NCBI GenBank assembly: GCA_963814875.1 | Contig: CAWFFJ010000015.1 | Coordinates: 186,001 to 250,000, forward strand | Source of the DNA: CAVSIS01 sp963814875 | GTDB lineage: Bacteria > Acidobacteriota > Thermoanaerobaculia > Thermoanaerobaculales > Sulfomarinibacteraceae | DNA length: 64,000 nt | Direction: 5' to 3' | Shown: positions 15,494 to 23,234 of the stretch, piece by piece | Position numbering within the stretch: position 1 is the stretch's first letter | Layout of the letters: each line of letters begins with the position of its first letter | Notes under the pieces: generated by a model | The model's input: the letters and a program-made list of their open reading frames with translations, nothing else | Database searches by the model: none | Told to the model about the DNA's origin: nothing | Position numbers and translations under genes: made by a program

Positions 15494-16222
15494 TCAGCCC
15501 TGCGCCTCGACCGCTACCACTTCGGGTCCGGCGCTTCGGTGGGCGCGCTGGGGGTAGAGTTCGACCTCGTGCGCGAGACAGCACATCAGGCGGCCACACA
15601 GGCCGGAGATCTTGGCCGGGTTGAGGCTCAGGTTCTGGCGCTTCGCCATCCGGACGGTCACCGAGTGGAAGCGCGCCATAAAGGTGGAGCAGCACAGGCT
15701 GCGGCCGCACGGGCCGAGCCCGCCGCAGGCTTTGGCGCCGTCGCGAACGCCGTGTGGTCGCATTTCGATCCGGCGCCGGAAGCGGCCGCCGAGCTCTTTC
15801 AGGAGGGGGCGAAAGTCGACCCGTTGCTCGGCCGTAAACGACACGATGGCCTTGCGTCCAGAGAGCGGAATCCACACCTTGAGGGGCTTGATCTCGAGGC
15901 CCAATGCTCTCACGCGCTGGCGGAGGTAGGACTCTATGTCGGCCTCGAGGGTGGCGAACGAGCGCTGACGCTCGAGATCCTCCTCCGTGGCACACCGAAG
16001 GACTCGGCCGCCCTCCTGGAGGGGATCGCGCAGGACGGGACAGCAGAAGCTGGTGGCGTGGCCGACGAAAAGCCCTTCAGGCAGCTCGATCACGTAGGGC
16101 TCACCATGGATCAGCTCGAGAGATCCGGCTCGGCACGGGATCGCGGGCACATCGGGATCGACCACGACACGCACCCAGTCTTCGTGAACCGACGCGACGG
16201 CCCGGGGACAGGCGCAAGTCAT
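15494..16222 (-). CDS. ricT: PSP1/RicT-like protein (RNA maturation factor family)
   Basis: 242 residues from ATG 16222. The C-terminal half is the PSP1 domain with the cysteine block GGLGPCGRSLCCSTF and SGLCGRLMCCLAHE. Bacillus RicT (YaaT) uses such cysteines with RicA and RicF to carry iron-sulphur clusters and to help mRNA processing by RNase Y. No RicA or RicF homologue is in the window. Extra cysteines at the N-terminus (CACP) may add a ligand. ATG overlaps the purE stop by 4 nt, so the two are co-translated. Role in this organism is inferred from the family only. Confidence 0.85.
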   Translation of the reverse strand: MTCACPRAVASVHEDWVRVVVDPDVPAIPCRAGSLELIHGEPYVIELPEGLFVGHATSFCCPVLRDPLQEGGRVLRCATEEDLERQRSFATLEADIESYLRQRVRALGLEIKPLKVWIPLSGRKAIVSFTAEQRVDFRPLLKELGGRFRRRIEMRPHGVRDGAKACGGLGPCGRSLCCSTFMARFHSVTVRMAKRQNLSLNPAKISGLCGRLMCCLAHEVELYPQRAHRSAGPEVVAVEAQG

Positions 16223-16737
16223 GGCTGAAGCTCCCCAGTGCATGCGGCGCGGATGTCGCGGTCGCTGCTCTCGACCGCGGCTGCGCCCTCGCGCCGCTGT
16301 GCTGCGAGCGCCTCGGCCACGTCGGGACGATCGAGGGCGACGATCTGGGCCGCGAAATGCGCGGCGTTTCTTGCGCCGGCCGAACCGACGGCGAAGGTTG
16401 CAACCGGAACGCCCGCCGGCATCTGGACGGTGGACAGCAGCGCGTCGACACCATCGAGAACTCCGCCGGGAAGGGGCACTCCGAGCACCGGCCGGAGCGT
16501 GTGCGCGGCGACCACCCCGGCGAGGTGGGCCGCCATGCCGGCGGCGCAGATGAAGACGCGGCACCCGGCGGCGTCCGCTTTGCGGACCAGCTCCACAGTC
16601 CGCTCGGGGGTCCGGTGGGCGGAGCTGACGTGAACCGTGAAGCGCAATCCGAGCCGGGACAGCACCGTAGTGGCCGGCTCGAGGTACTTCCAGTCGCTGG
16701 CGGACCCCATCAGAACGAGCACGTCACTCGGCGTCAC
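16219..16737 (-). CDS. purE: N5-carboxyaminoimidazole ribonucleotide mutase (PurE)
   Basis: 172 residues. PurE moves the carboxyl group of N5-CAIR to give CAIR in purine synthesis. The active-site motif GSASDW is near residue 9-14, SAHRTPE follows about residue 38, and the glycine-rich FICAAGMAAHLAGVVAAHT and GVPLPGGVLDGVDALLSTVQMPAGVPV are typical of class I. GTG 16737 is chosen because GGGAGG lies 6 nt upstream; an ATG 39 bases earlier would give a long overlap with purD. The gene overlaps purD by 14 bp and ricT by 4 bp. Confidence 0.96.
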   Translation of the reverse strand: MTPSDVLVLMGSASDWKYLEPATTVLSRLGLRFTVHVSSAHRTPERTVELVRKADAAGCRVFICAAGMAAHLAGVVAAHTLRPVLGVPLPGGVLDGVDALLSTVQMPAGVPVATFAVGSAGARNAAHFAAQIVALDRPDVAEALAAQRREGAAAVESSDRDIRAACTGELQP

Positions 16738-18019
16738 CGGCGCCTCCCGCGAGCTTGGCCAGGGAGTCCGCACCAATGTCGGTGCGGTAGTGTCGACCGT
16801 CGAAAGCGATCTTCTCCACCCCTCGGTAGGCGGTGGCCACGGCCTCCGCGAGGTCGCTGCCGCGCCCGCACACGGACAGGACCCGTCCGCCGGAGGTCAC
16901 CAGGCGGCCGCCTTCACGGCGCGTTCCCGCGTAATAGACCGTGACTCCGGGCAGCGCCATCGCCTCCTCGACCCCGCTGATCTGGTCGCCTCGCCGGGCG
17001 CTGCCAGGGTAGCCGGCGGCCGCCAGCACGACGGTGGCCGCCGCCTCGCGGCGCCACGACAGCGTCGACACGGCGAGCTGCTCGTCGGCAGCCGCGCGCA
17101 GCACGCCGGCGAGGTTGTCGTCGAGGCGCAGGAGGATGGACTGCGCCTCGGGGTCCCCGAGCCGGCAGTTGAACTCGAGCACCCGCGGTCCCGCCTCGGT
17201 GAGCATCAGGCCGACGTAGAGCACGCCGCGGTACGGCCGGCCTTCGCTCGCCATGCCCGCGACCGTGGGACGCACGATGTCCTCGAGAATCCGCCGCGTG
17301 GTACCGGGCGGGAGCACTGACGGCGAGTGCGACCCCATGCCGCCGGTGTTGCCGCCGCAGTCGCCGTCGAGCGCGCGTTTATAGTCGTGGGAGGTGGCCA
17401 GAGGGACGATCCGGGTCCCGTCCGCAATCACCATGTAGGAGAGCTCCTCACCGACCAGGAGCTCCTCCACCAGCACCTTCTGTCCGGCCTCGCCAAAGCG
17501 GCGAGCGACGAAGAAGCCATCCAACACCTCGTCCAGCTGGTCCTCGGAGGTCACGATGAAGACGCCCTTGCCCGCGGCGAGACCGTCCGCTTTCAGGACC
17601 AGCGGCAACCCGCAACGGGCGACCACCCGGTGGGCGTCGTCGAGGCCAGTGACGGTCTCGGAAGCGGCGCTCGGTATCCCGTGGCGCAGGCAGAACTCCT
17701 TGGCGAACACCTTGCTCGCCTCCAGCTGTGCGGCAGCCCGGGTGGGTCCGAACAGCCGTAGGCCGCGGCGCTCGAACTCGTCGGCAATGCCGAGCGCAAG
17801 CGGCAGCTCCGGTCCGACCACGGTGAGGTCGATGCGAAGATCTGCGGCGGCCTCGGCGAGGCTCGGCAGGTCGTCCGCGGACAGCTGGAGCAGGTCCGCG
17901 GCCTCACCGATACCCGGATTCCCGGGGGCCGCAAACACCGCCGTGACCCCGGGGGAGCGACGGATCGCGTGGACGATCGCGTGCTCTCGGGCGCCGGAGC
18001 CGATGACCAGGACCCTCAC
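16724..18019 (-). CDS. purD: Phosphoribosylamine-glycine ligase (GAR synthetase)
   Basis: 431 residues, the usual PurD length. It joins glycine to phosphoribosylamine with ATP, the second step of purine synthesis. The N-terminal domain starts VLVIGSGAREHAIVHAI. The ATP-grasp part has PLVLKADGLAAGKGV, EELLVGEELSYMVIADG, GGMGSHSPS and the metal-site EFNCRLGDPEAQ. It is followed by purE with a short overlap, so both purine genes form one unit. pta lies 8 bp upstream on the same strand. Confidence 0.97.
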   Translation of the reverse strand: MRVLVIGSGAREHAIVHAIRRSPGVTAVFAAPGNPGIGEAADLLQLSADDLPSLAEAAADLRIDLTVVGPELPLALGIADEFERRGLRLFGPTRAAAQLEASKVFAKEFCLRHGIPSAASETVTGLDDAHRVVARCGLPLVLKADGLAAGKGVFIVTSEDQLDEVLDGFFVARRFGEAGQKVLVEELLVGEELSYMVIADGTRIVPLATSHDYKRALDGDCGGNTGGMGSHSPSVLPPGTTRRILEDIVRPTVAGMASEGRPYRGVLYVGLMLTEAGPRVLEFNCRLGDPEAQSILLRLDDNLAGVLRAAADEQLAVSTLSWRREAAATVVLAAAGYPGSARRGDQISGVEEAMALPGVTVYYAGTRREGGRLVTSGGRVLSVCGRGSDLAEAVATAYRGVEKIAFDGRHYRTDIGADSLAKLAGGAGDAE

Positions 18020-18026
18020 GTCGACC

Positions 18027-19016
18027 TCAGCCCTGAGCCTGGAGCAGGGTCAAGTGGGTTGTCTGCACGATGTCCGCCGCCGAGCAACCGCGGCTGAGGT
18101 CGTTTGCCGGCCGTGCCAGGCCCTGTAGGAGGGGACCGAGCGCCCGTGCACCGGCGAGCCGCTCGACCGCCTTGTAGCAGATGTTGCCCGCGTTGAGGTC
18201 GGGAAAGACGATGACATTGGCGCGACCCGCGACCGCCGAGCCCGGCGCCTTGCGCGACCCGACCGACTCGATCAGGGCCGCATCGAGCTGGAGCTCACCG
18301 TCGAACGCGAACCCCGGCGCCCGGCGCGCGAGCTCCTCGACCGCGGCCTTGACCTTGTCGACCAGGGGATGGTCAGCACTCGAGCGGGTCGAGAAGCTGA
18401 GCAGGGCCACCCGCGGCTCATCGCCGACGATCCGCACGAAAGTGCTCGCGGCGGCGACGGCGATATCGGCCAGCTGGCTCGGGTCCGGATCGGGCATGAC
18501 GGCGCAGTCGGCAAAGACCATCACCCCGCCGGATCCCCAGCGGGCTTCGGGATGGACCATGATGAAGGCTGAGGAGACGGTCTTAAGACCCGGCGTTGGC
18601 CCGATCGAGTGCAGCGCCGCACGCACGGTGTCGGCAGTGGTTCGGGCCGCGCCGCCGACCGAACCCGAGGCGTGGCCGGTGGCGACCATCAACGACGCGA
18701 AGTAGAGCGGGTCACTGACTGCGGCGAAAGCAGCCTCTTGGGTCAGTCCCTTGGCGCGACGGCGCTCGAGCAGGTACGCCGCCAGTTGATCCCGCAGGGG
18801 GTCGGTGGCGGGGTCCACTGTCTCGACCCCGAGCGCCCGGAGCTCGTCGTGGACCGGCTCGCGCCGGCTCGCCGGACACAGCAGCGTGACCTGACACACG
18901 CGGCTTTCGGCCAGGACCCTCGCCGCCTGCTGGGCGCGCGGGTCGTCACCCTCCGGCAGGACGATCCTCCCACCTGCCGCTGCCGCCCGCGCTTCGAGCT
19001 CGTCGAGGAACCTCAT
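18027..19016 (-). CDS. pta: Phosphate acetyltransferase
   Basis: 329 residues, the short single-domain Pta/Ptb class. It interconverts acetyl-CoA and acetyl phosphate. The start FLDELEARA and RIVLPEGDDPRAQQAARVL match the family, as do the central ATGHASGSVGGAARTTADTVRAAL region cut by AALHSIGPTPGLKTVSS and the C-terminal NVIVFPDLNAGNICYKA. ATG 19016 with GGAGGGAG upstream is preferred to the longer frame. No ackA lies nearby, so the acetate kinase must be elsewhere. A phosphotransbutyrylase role is less likely because of the Pta-like C-terminus. Confidence 0.92.
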   Translation of the reverse strand: MRFLDELEARAAAAGGRIVLPEGDDPRAQQAARVLAESRVCQVTLLCPASRREPVHDELRALGVETVDPATDPLRDQLAAYLLERRRAKGLTQEAAFAAVSDPLYFASLMVATGHASGSVGGAARTTADTVRAALHSIGPTPGLKTVSSAFIMVHPEARWGSGGVMVFADCAVMPDPDPSQLADIAVAAASTFVRIVGDEPRVALLSFSTRSSADHPLVDKVKAAVEELARRAPGFAFDGELQLDAALIESVGSRKAPGSAVAGRANVIVFPDLNAGNICYKAVERLAGARALGPLLQGLARPANDLSRGCSAADIVQTTHLTLLQAQG

Positions 19017-19097
19017 CGCTCCCTCCACCGGCGCATTGTACCCCACGGACACCACGTCGTCTGCGCGCCGATCTCAAAGTCGCCCCGATCCGACCAC

Positions 19098-19143
19098 TTG
19101 ACAATCGGATGATGATTAAGTATGAATATGATCATGTTGATCA
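19098..19143 (+). promoter_or_regulatory. Sigma-70 promoter and TGATCA operator repeats before the Rrf2 gene
   Basis: TTGACA (19098-19103) and TATGAA (19121-19126) are separated by 17 bp, a near-consensus promoter in an otherwise GC-rich region. Two TGATCA palindromes follow at 19129-19134 and 19138-19143, the second touching the ATG. Their spacing in an AT-rich patch fits an autoregulatory operator for the encoded Rrf2 protein. The promoter position also shows that ATG 19143, not the upstream ATGs inside the -10 region, is the start. Confidence 0.7.
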
Positions 19144-19526
19144 TGAATACCACGGACCGCTACCGGCTCGAGCTCCTGGCCGAGCTCGCGGCGCGGTTTC
19201 CGGACTCGATCTCGGGGGCTGCGGTTGCCGAGCGCCGCGGCATCCCCGCCGCGTATCTCGCACACCTGGTCCGCGAGCTCGCCCGGCAGGCTGTGGTCCA
19301 GACGCGGCGCGGGCCGGGCGGCGGCATCCGACTTGCCCATCCCCCTCACGAGATCCCGCTCGACCGGGTCTTGGCGCCGACCGCCCCGGATGCCGAGTCG
19401 AACCCGCCGGGAACTCTCGAGGAGCACCTGCGCGACCTCCTCGCCAACGCTCTCGGATCGCTCTCCGTCGCCGATCTCGTGGTCTGGGAGCGTGAGGCCT
19501 CGCCGGCCTCGAACTACGTCATCTGA
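19143..19526 (+). CDS. Rrf2-family transcription regulator without cysteines (CymR-like)
   Basis: 127 residues from ATG 19143. A winged helix is visible: the recognition segment GIPAAYLAHLVRELARQAVV is followed by the wing RRGPGGGIRLA. The three cysteines that hold the iron-sulphur cluster in IscR and NsrR are absent; the protein has no cysteine at all. In Bacillus, the cysteine-poor CymR works with CysK to sense cysteine. Here cysK starts 30 bp downstream in the same unit, so a CymR-type cysteine sensor is likely. That function is inference from context and from the lack of cluster ligands. Confidence 0.85.
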   Translation: MNTTDRYRLELLAELAARFPDSISGAAVAERRGIPAAYLAHLVRELARQAVVQTRRGPGGGIRLAHPPHEIPLDRVLAPTAPDAESNPPGTLEEHLRDLLANALGSLSVADLVVWEREASPASNYVI

Positions 19527-19555
19527 CCCTCGTCGTGCCACCTGGAGGCCATACC

Positions 19556-20491
19556 ATGCGGATCGCCACCGACGTCACCCGCCTGATCGGCAACACGCCC
19601 CTTGTCCAGCTCAACCGCGTCGCCGCCGGGCTCCCCGGGCGGGTAGTGGCCAAGCTCGAGTTCTTCAACCCCGCCCACTCCGTCAAGGACCGCATCGGCT
19701 TGGCGATGGTCGAGGCCCTTGAGCGGGACGGCACCCTCGTCCCCGGCCGTTCGACCATCGTCGAACCGACCTCGGGCAACACCGGCATCGCACTCGCCAT
19801 GGTCGCCGCCGTACGCGGCTACCGTTGCGTGCTGACGATGCCGGAGTCGATGTCCCGGGAGCGCCGCCGAGTCCTCAAGCTGCTCGGGGCCGAGCTTGTC
19901 TTGACCCCAGCGTCCGAAGGCATGAAGGGGGCCTCGGCGCGAGCCGAGCAGTTGCTCCGCGAAATCCCCGATGCCGTGATGCCGGAGCAGTTCTCCAACC
20001 CGGCCAACCCCGACGTCCACGCCGCCACCACCGCACAGGAGCTGTGGCGGGACACGGACGGATCGATGGACGTGTTCATTGCCGGGGTCGGTACCGGCGG
20101 CACGTTGACCGGCGTCGGCAGGGTGTGGAAGGCACGCCGCCCGACCACTCGAATCGTAGCGGTCGAGCCCGAGGACTCGCCCGTGATCTCGGGCGGACAG
20201 CCCGGCGCGCACAAGATCCAGGGCATCGGTGCCGGCTTCATCCCCGAGAACCTCGACCGCTCTCTGATCGACGAGGTCGTCAGGGTGAGCAACGCCGACA
20301 GCTTCGCGACCGCCAGGAGGCTCGCCAGAGAGGAGGGCATCCTGCCCGGGATCTCCACAGGCGCCGCCGCTTGGGCCGCACTGCAGATCGCCGCCCGCGA
20401 GGAGATGCGCGACAAGCTGATCGTCTTCGTTGCACCTTCGACCTCCGAGCGCTACATGTCTACCGACCTCTTCGCCGGCCTCGACGACTAG
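19556..20491 (+). CDS. cysK: Cysteine synthase A (O-acetylserine sulfhydrylase)
   Basis: 311 residues from ATG 19556, with GGAGG upstream. The enzyme makes cysteine from O-acetylserine and sulphide using pyridoxal phosphate. I see IGNTPLVQLNRV at the start, the lysine site FFNPAHSVKDRIG, the substrate loop TSGNTGIALA, the phosphate-binding GVGTGGTLTG and the C-terminal GISTGAAAWAAL. It is downstream of the Rrf2 gene and probably under its control. Weak alternative: cystathionine beta-synthase-like, but no CBS domain follows. Confidence 0.95.
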   Translation: MRIATDVTRLIGNTPLVQLNRVAAGLPGRVVAKLEFFNPAHSVKDRIGLAMVEALERDGTLVPGRSTIVEPTSGNTGIALAMVAAVRGYRCVLTMPESMSRERRRVLKLLGAELVLTPASEGMKGASARAEQLLREIPDAVMPEQFSNPANPDVHAATTAQELWRDTDGSMDVFIAGVGTGGTLTGVGRVWKARRPTTRIVAVEPEDSPVISGGQPGAHKIQGIGAGFIPENLDRSLIDEVVRVSNADSFATARRLAREEGILPGISTGAAAWAALQIAAREEMRDKLIVFVAPSTSERYMSTDLFAGLDD

Positions 20492-20680
20492 CAACGCCTA
20501 ACCCCACCGCCCTATGGCGGGAATCCCTGCCGGGTGAGCGGGTTCTGGGGCTCCATCCACCCACGCCGACTCATGAGGCGCCCGGCGCATCAAGAGGGGC
20601 CTGCTGGGCAGGGGCCCCCGCCCCCCCCTTTCCACTTCTGAAATCCCGTCAAGGGCCTATGCCCCGCGGGCTCCTACGGA
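20492..20680. other. Gap between convergent cysK and lipid kinase genes
   Basis: 189 bp with no gene. A GC hairpin GGGGCCTGC / GCAGGGGCCCC lies around 20597-20620, followed by C-rich runs. It may end the cysK transcript. I see nothing else in it. Confidence 0.4.
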
Positions 20681-21571
20681 TCACTCCGGAAGGCGCAGCA
20701 GGAGCGGCTCGGGGTCGACCCAGATCTCCACCGGAAGGTCGCCCGCAACGTCGCCGTCGACCTGGTACGGGACCGGGCCGTTGGCGGTCTCCACCTCGAG
20801 AGCCACGCGGTCGACCTCGAAGCGGAGCACGTCGCGGCGGCGGACGTGCCGCCCTGCCGGGATGCCGAGGGCGAAGGGCACCGCCGCGCCGCGGCCGGCA
20901 CGGGTCTGGACCACCGCCTCGAAGCGATCTGCGAAGGGATCCGCCGCCGGGGTTGCGTGGTAAGGGCCCGCGTAGCACGCCGATTTCCCGACGATCGCCC
21001 AGCCGGCTGAGAGCACGCGGCCGTTGAGGCGCAGCCGCAGGACAGGCAGCCGTGTCGGCCGCAGCACCTCGAACACCGCCTGGACTGCAACCCCGAAGCG
21101 GCCGCCGAACCGCTTCAGGCCCGGGCCCAACCGGTCGAGGACCAGGGCGTCCGGTCCGGCGGAGAGCATCAGCAGGACGATGTCGCCGTGGCTGGTCCGG
21201 CCGACGCGCATCGCCCGGTCCCGGCCTGCCACCAGAGCCGCCAGCGCGTCCGGAGCAGGCCGCGGCACACCCAGCTCGTAGGCGAAAACGGATGTGGTCC
21301 CACCGGGCAGGATGCCCATCGCGGTCCCGCTGCCGAGCAGCCCGCGCGCCGCCTCGTTGTAGGTTCCGTCGCCGCCGTAGGCGAGCACCAGGTCGCGGCC
21401 CGCGGCCGCCAGGCCCGCGGCGAGCTCCGTCGCGTGACCGCGGCCGCGGGTCGGGCACCACTCGAGCTCGACCCCGAGGGCGGCCGCACGAGCCTCGAGG
21501 TCCACCCGCGCACGCAGCAGTCGGCCGCCACCGGCGATCGGGTTGAGAATCACCGGAACGCGGGCCACCAT
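20681..21571 (-). CDS. Diacylglycerol kinase-type lipid kinase (YegS/DgkB family)
   Basis: 296 residues. The fold starts VPVILNPIAGGGR, has the nucleotide motif YGGDGTYNEAA near residue 65 and a LPGGTTSVFAYEL loop where most family members have LPxGTxNDFA. Late strands AGWAIVGKSACYAGPYH and YQVDGD match the family. The enzyme phosphorylates a lipid such as diacylglycerol, or another lipid with a free hydroxyl, using ATP at the membrane. The substrate cannot be set from sequence. It lies 9 bp behind ruvB on the same strand, an odd neighbour with no clear functional link. Confidence 0.88.
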   Translation of the reverse strand: MVARVPVILNPIAGGGRLLRARVDLEARAAALGVELEWCPTRGRGHATELAAGLAAAGRDLVLAYGGDGTYNEAARGLLGSGTAMGILPGGTTSVFAYELGVPRPAPDALAALVAGRDRAMRVGRTSHGDIVLLMLSAGPDALVLDRLGPGLKRFGGRFGVAVQAVFEVLRPTRLPVLRLRLNGRVLSAGWAIVGKSACYAGPYHATPAADPFADRFEAVVQTRAGRGAAVPFALGIPAGRHVRRRDVLRFEVDRVALEVETANGPVPYQVDGDVAGDLPVEIWVDPEPLLLRLPE

Positions 21572-21580
21572 CTCAGGGCC

Positions 21581-22609
21581 TCACGGATCGGCCTCGAACA
21601 GCTCGCCCGGGGCCCCTTGGATGGCGAGGCCAAGGTGCCGGATCGCCCGCGGGGTCACCACCCGGCCCCGCGGGGTTCGCTGGAGCATCCCAATCTGGAG
21701 CAGGTACGGCTCATTGATGTCCTCGAGCGTGCCAGCATCCTCGCCGAGCGACGCGGCGAGGGCCTTGAGCCCCACCGGTCCGCCGCCGTAGACCTCGACG
21801 ATGGTGTGCAGCAGGCGCCGGTCGAGCAACTCGAGACCGTATGCATCGACCTCCATCTGCTCGAGACCGAAGCGCGTCGCCTCCAGAGTCACCCGGTCGG
21901 ACCCGAGGTGATGGGCGAAGTCGCGCACGCGACGCAGGAGGCGGTTGGCGATGCGTGGCGTCCCCCGCGCCCGTCGCGCGATCTCCGCCGCGGCATCGAT
22001 GTCGAGGTCGAGGTCGAGGATCCGGGCTGAACGGCGGACGATCGCGTCGAGCTCCTGTGGCGGATAGAAGTCGAGCCGGTGGACGATTCCGAAGCGATCG
22101 CGTAATGGCGCGGTGATCAGGGCGGTGCGAGTGGTGGCGGCCACCAGCGTGAAGCGCGGCAGGGTCAGGCGCACGCTGCGCGCGGCCGGGCCCTGGCCGA
22201 TCACGAGGTCGAGCTCAAAGTCCTCCATCGCCGGGTAGAGGATCTCCTCGACCGCCGGGCTGAGCCGGTGGATCTCGTCGATGAACAGGACGTCGCCGGC
22301 CTCGAGGTTGGTCAGGATCGCGGCCATGTCGCCGGTACGCTCAAGCACAGGTCCGGACGTCGTGTGCAGGCCCGCGCCCATCTCAGCGGCGATGATCTGC
22401 GCCAGCGTCGTCTTGCCGAGACCCGGCGGTCCGAACAGGAGCACGTGGTCCAGGGGTTCGCCGCGGTCGCGGGCTGCAGCGATGAACACCGCGAGGTTCG
22501 ATGTCAACCGCTTCTGGCCCACGAAGTCGACCAGCCGCGATGGGCGGAGGGTGTCCTCGAGGGGCCGCTCGTCGGGGCCGAGGCCCGCAGACAGGACGTC
22601 CGTGGCCAT
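21581..22609 (-). CDS. ruvB: Holliday junction branch migration ATPase RuvB
   Basis: 342 residues. RuvB is the hexameric motor that moves Holliday junctions with RuvA. The AAA core has GPPGLGKTTLAQ (Walker A), DEIHRLSPAVEE (Walker B), sensor 1 ATTRTALITAPLRDRFG and the arginine finger region. The N-terminal RPSRLVDFVGQ is typical. ATG 22609 shares one base with the ruvA stop (TGATG); a GTG three bases earlier is also possible. RuvC is not adjacent here. Confidence 0.98.
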   Translation of the reverse strand: MATDVLSAGLGPDERPLEDTLRPSRLVDFVGQKRLTSNLAVFIAAARDRGEPLDHVLLFGPPGLGKTTLAQIIAAEMGAGLHTTSGPVLERTGDMAAILTNLEAGDVLFIDEIHRLSPAVEEILYPAMEDFELDLVIGQGPAARSVRLTLPRFTLVAATTRTALITAPLRDRFGIVHRLDFYPPQELDAIVRRSARILDLDLDIDAAAEIARRARGTPRIANRLLRRVRDFAHHLGSDRVTLEATRFGLEQMEVDAYGLELLDRRLLHTIVEVYGGGPVGLKALAASLGEDAGTLEDINEPYLLQIGMLQRTPRGRVVTPRAIRHLGLAIQGAPGELFEADP

Positions 22610-23178
22610 CACCTGCGGGTGAGGCGCTTGAGCGCGACGCGCAAGACCTCGCCGAGGTCGTCCGCGGTGGTCTCGCTGAGGGCGTGGTCGGCGGCGCCCT
22701 CGGCGTCACGCGCCGAGTAGCCGAGATTGGTGAGTGCGGAGATCACGTCCGCGCGGCGGCCTCCGGCAGCAGACAAGTGGTCGCCAAACCGTCCGCGCAG
22801 CTCGAGGATGAGGCGCTCTGCAGTCTTGCGACCGATGCCGGGGACGCGCTGCAACCGGACCGCATCATCGCTCTCGATAGCGGCGGCGAGCTCGTCGGCG
22901 CCGAGACCGGAGAGCACCGCGAGCGCCATGCGCGGGCCGACACCGGCGACCGTGATCAGCTTCTCGAACGCCTCGAGCTCGGTCCTGGCGGGAAATCCGA
23001 AAAGGACGATCGCGTCGTCCCGGACGTGGGTATGGATCCACAGCGCTGTGGTCTCCACGTGCTCGAGCTCGGAGAACGCACGCAGACTGGTGAGCACACG
23101 ATAGCCGACCCCGCCGACGTCGAGCACGACCTCGCCCGGACGAACCTGATGGAGGCGACCCTCGAGCCGACCGATCAC
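22609..23178 (-). CDS. ruvA: Holliday junction DNA-binding subunit RuvA
   Basis: 189 residues. RuvA binds the four-way junction as a tetramer and recruits RuvB. The OB-fold start MIGRLEGRL, the first helix-hairpin-helix VAGVGPRMALAVLSG and the second VPGIGRKTAERLILELR are clear, and the C-terminal RuvB-binding domain follows a linker. The start is GTG 23176-23178 with GGGGGAG upstream. I find no GTTC-N7-GTTC LexA box in the short space upstream, so SOS control at this site is not evident. Confidence 0.97.
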   Translation of the reverse strand: MIGRLEGRLHQVRPGEVVLDVGGVGYRVLTSLRAFSELEHVETTALWIHTHVRDDAIVLFGFPARTELEAFEKLITVAGVGPRMALAVLSGLGADELAAAIESDDAVRLQRVPGIGRKTAERLILELRGRFGDHLSAAGGRRADVISALTNLGYSARDAEGAADHALSETTADDLGEVLRVALKRLTRR

Positions 23179-23234
23179 CTGCCCCGACGCTCCCCCGTCC
23201 CCGGCGCCCGCCGCCGCCGCGAGCCATCCCTTCG

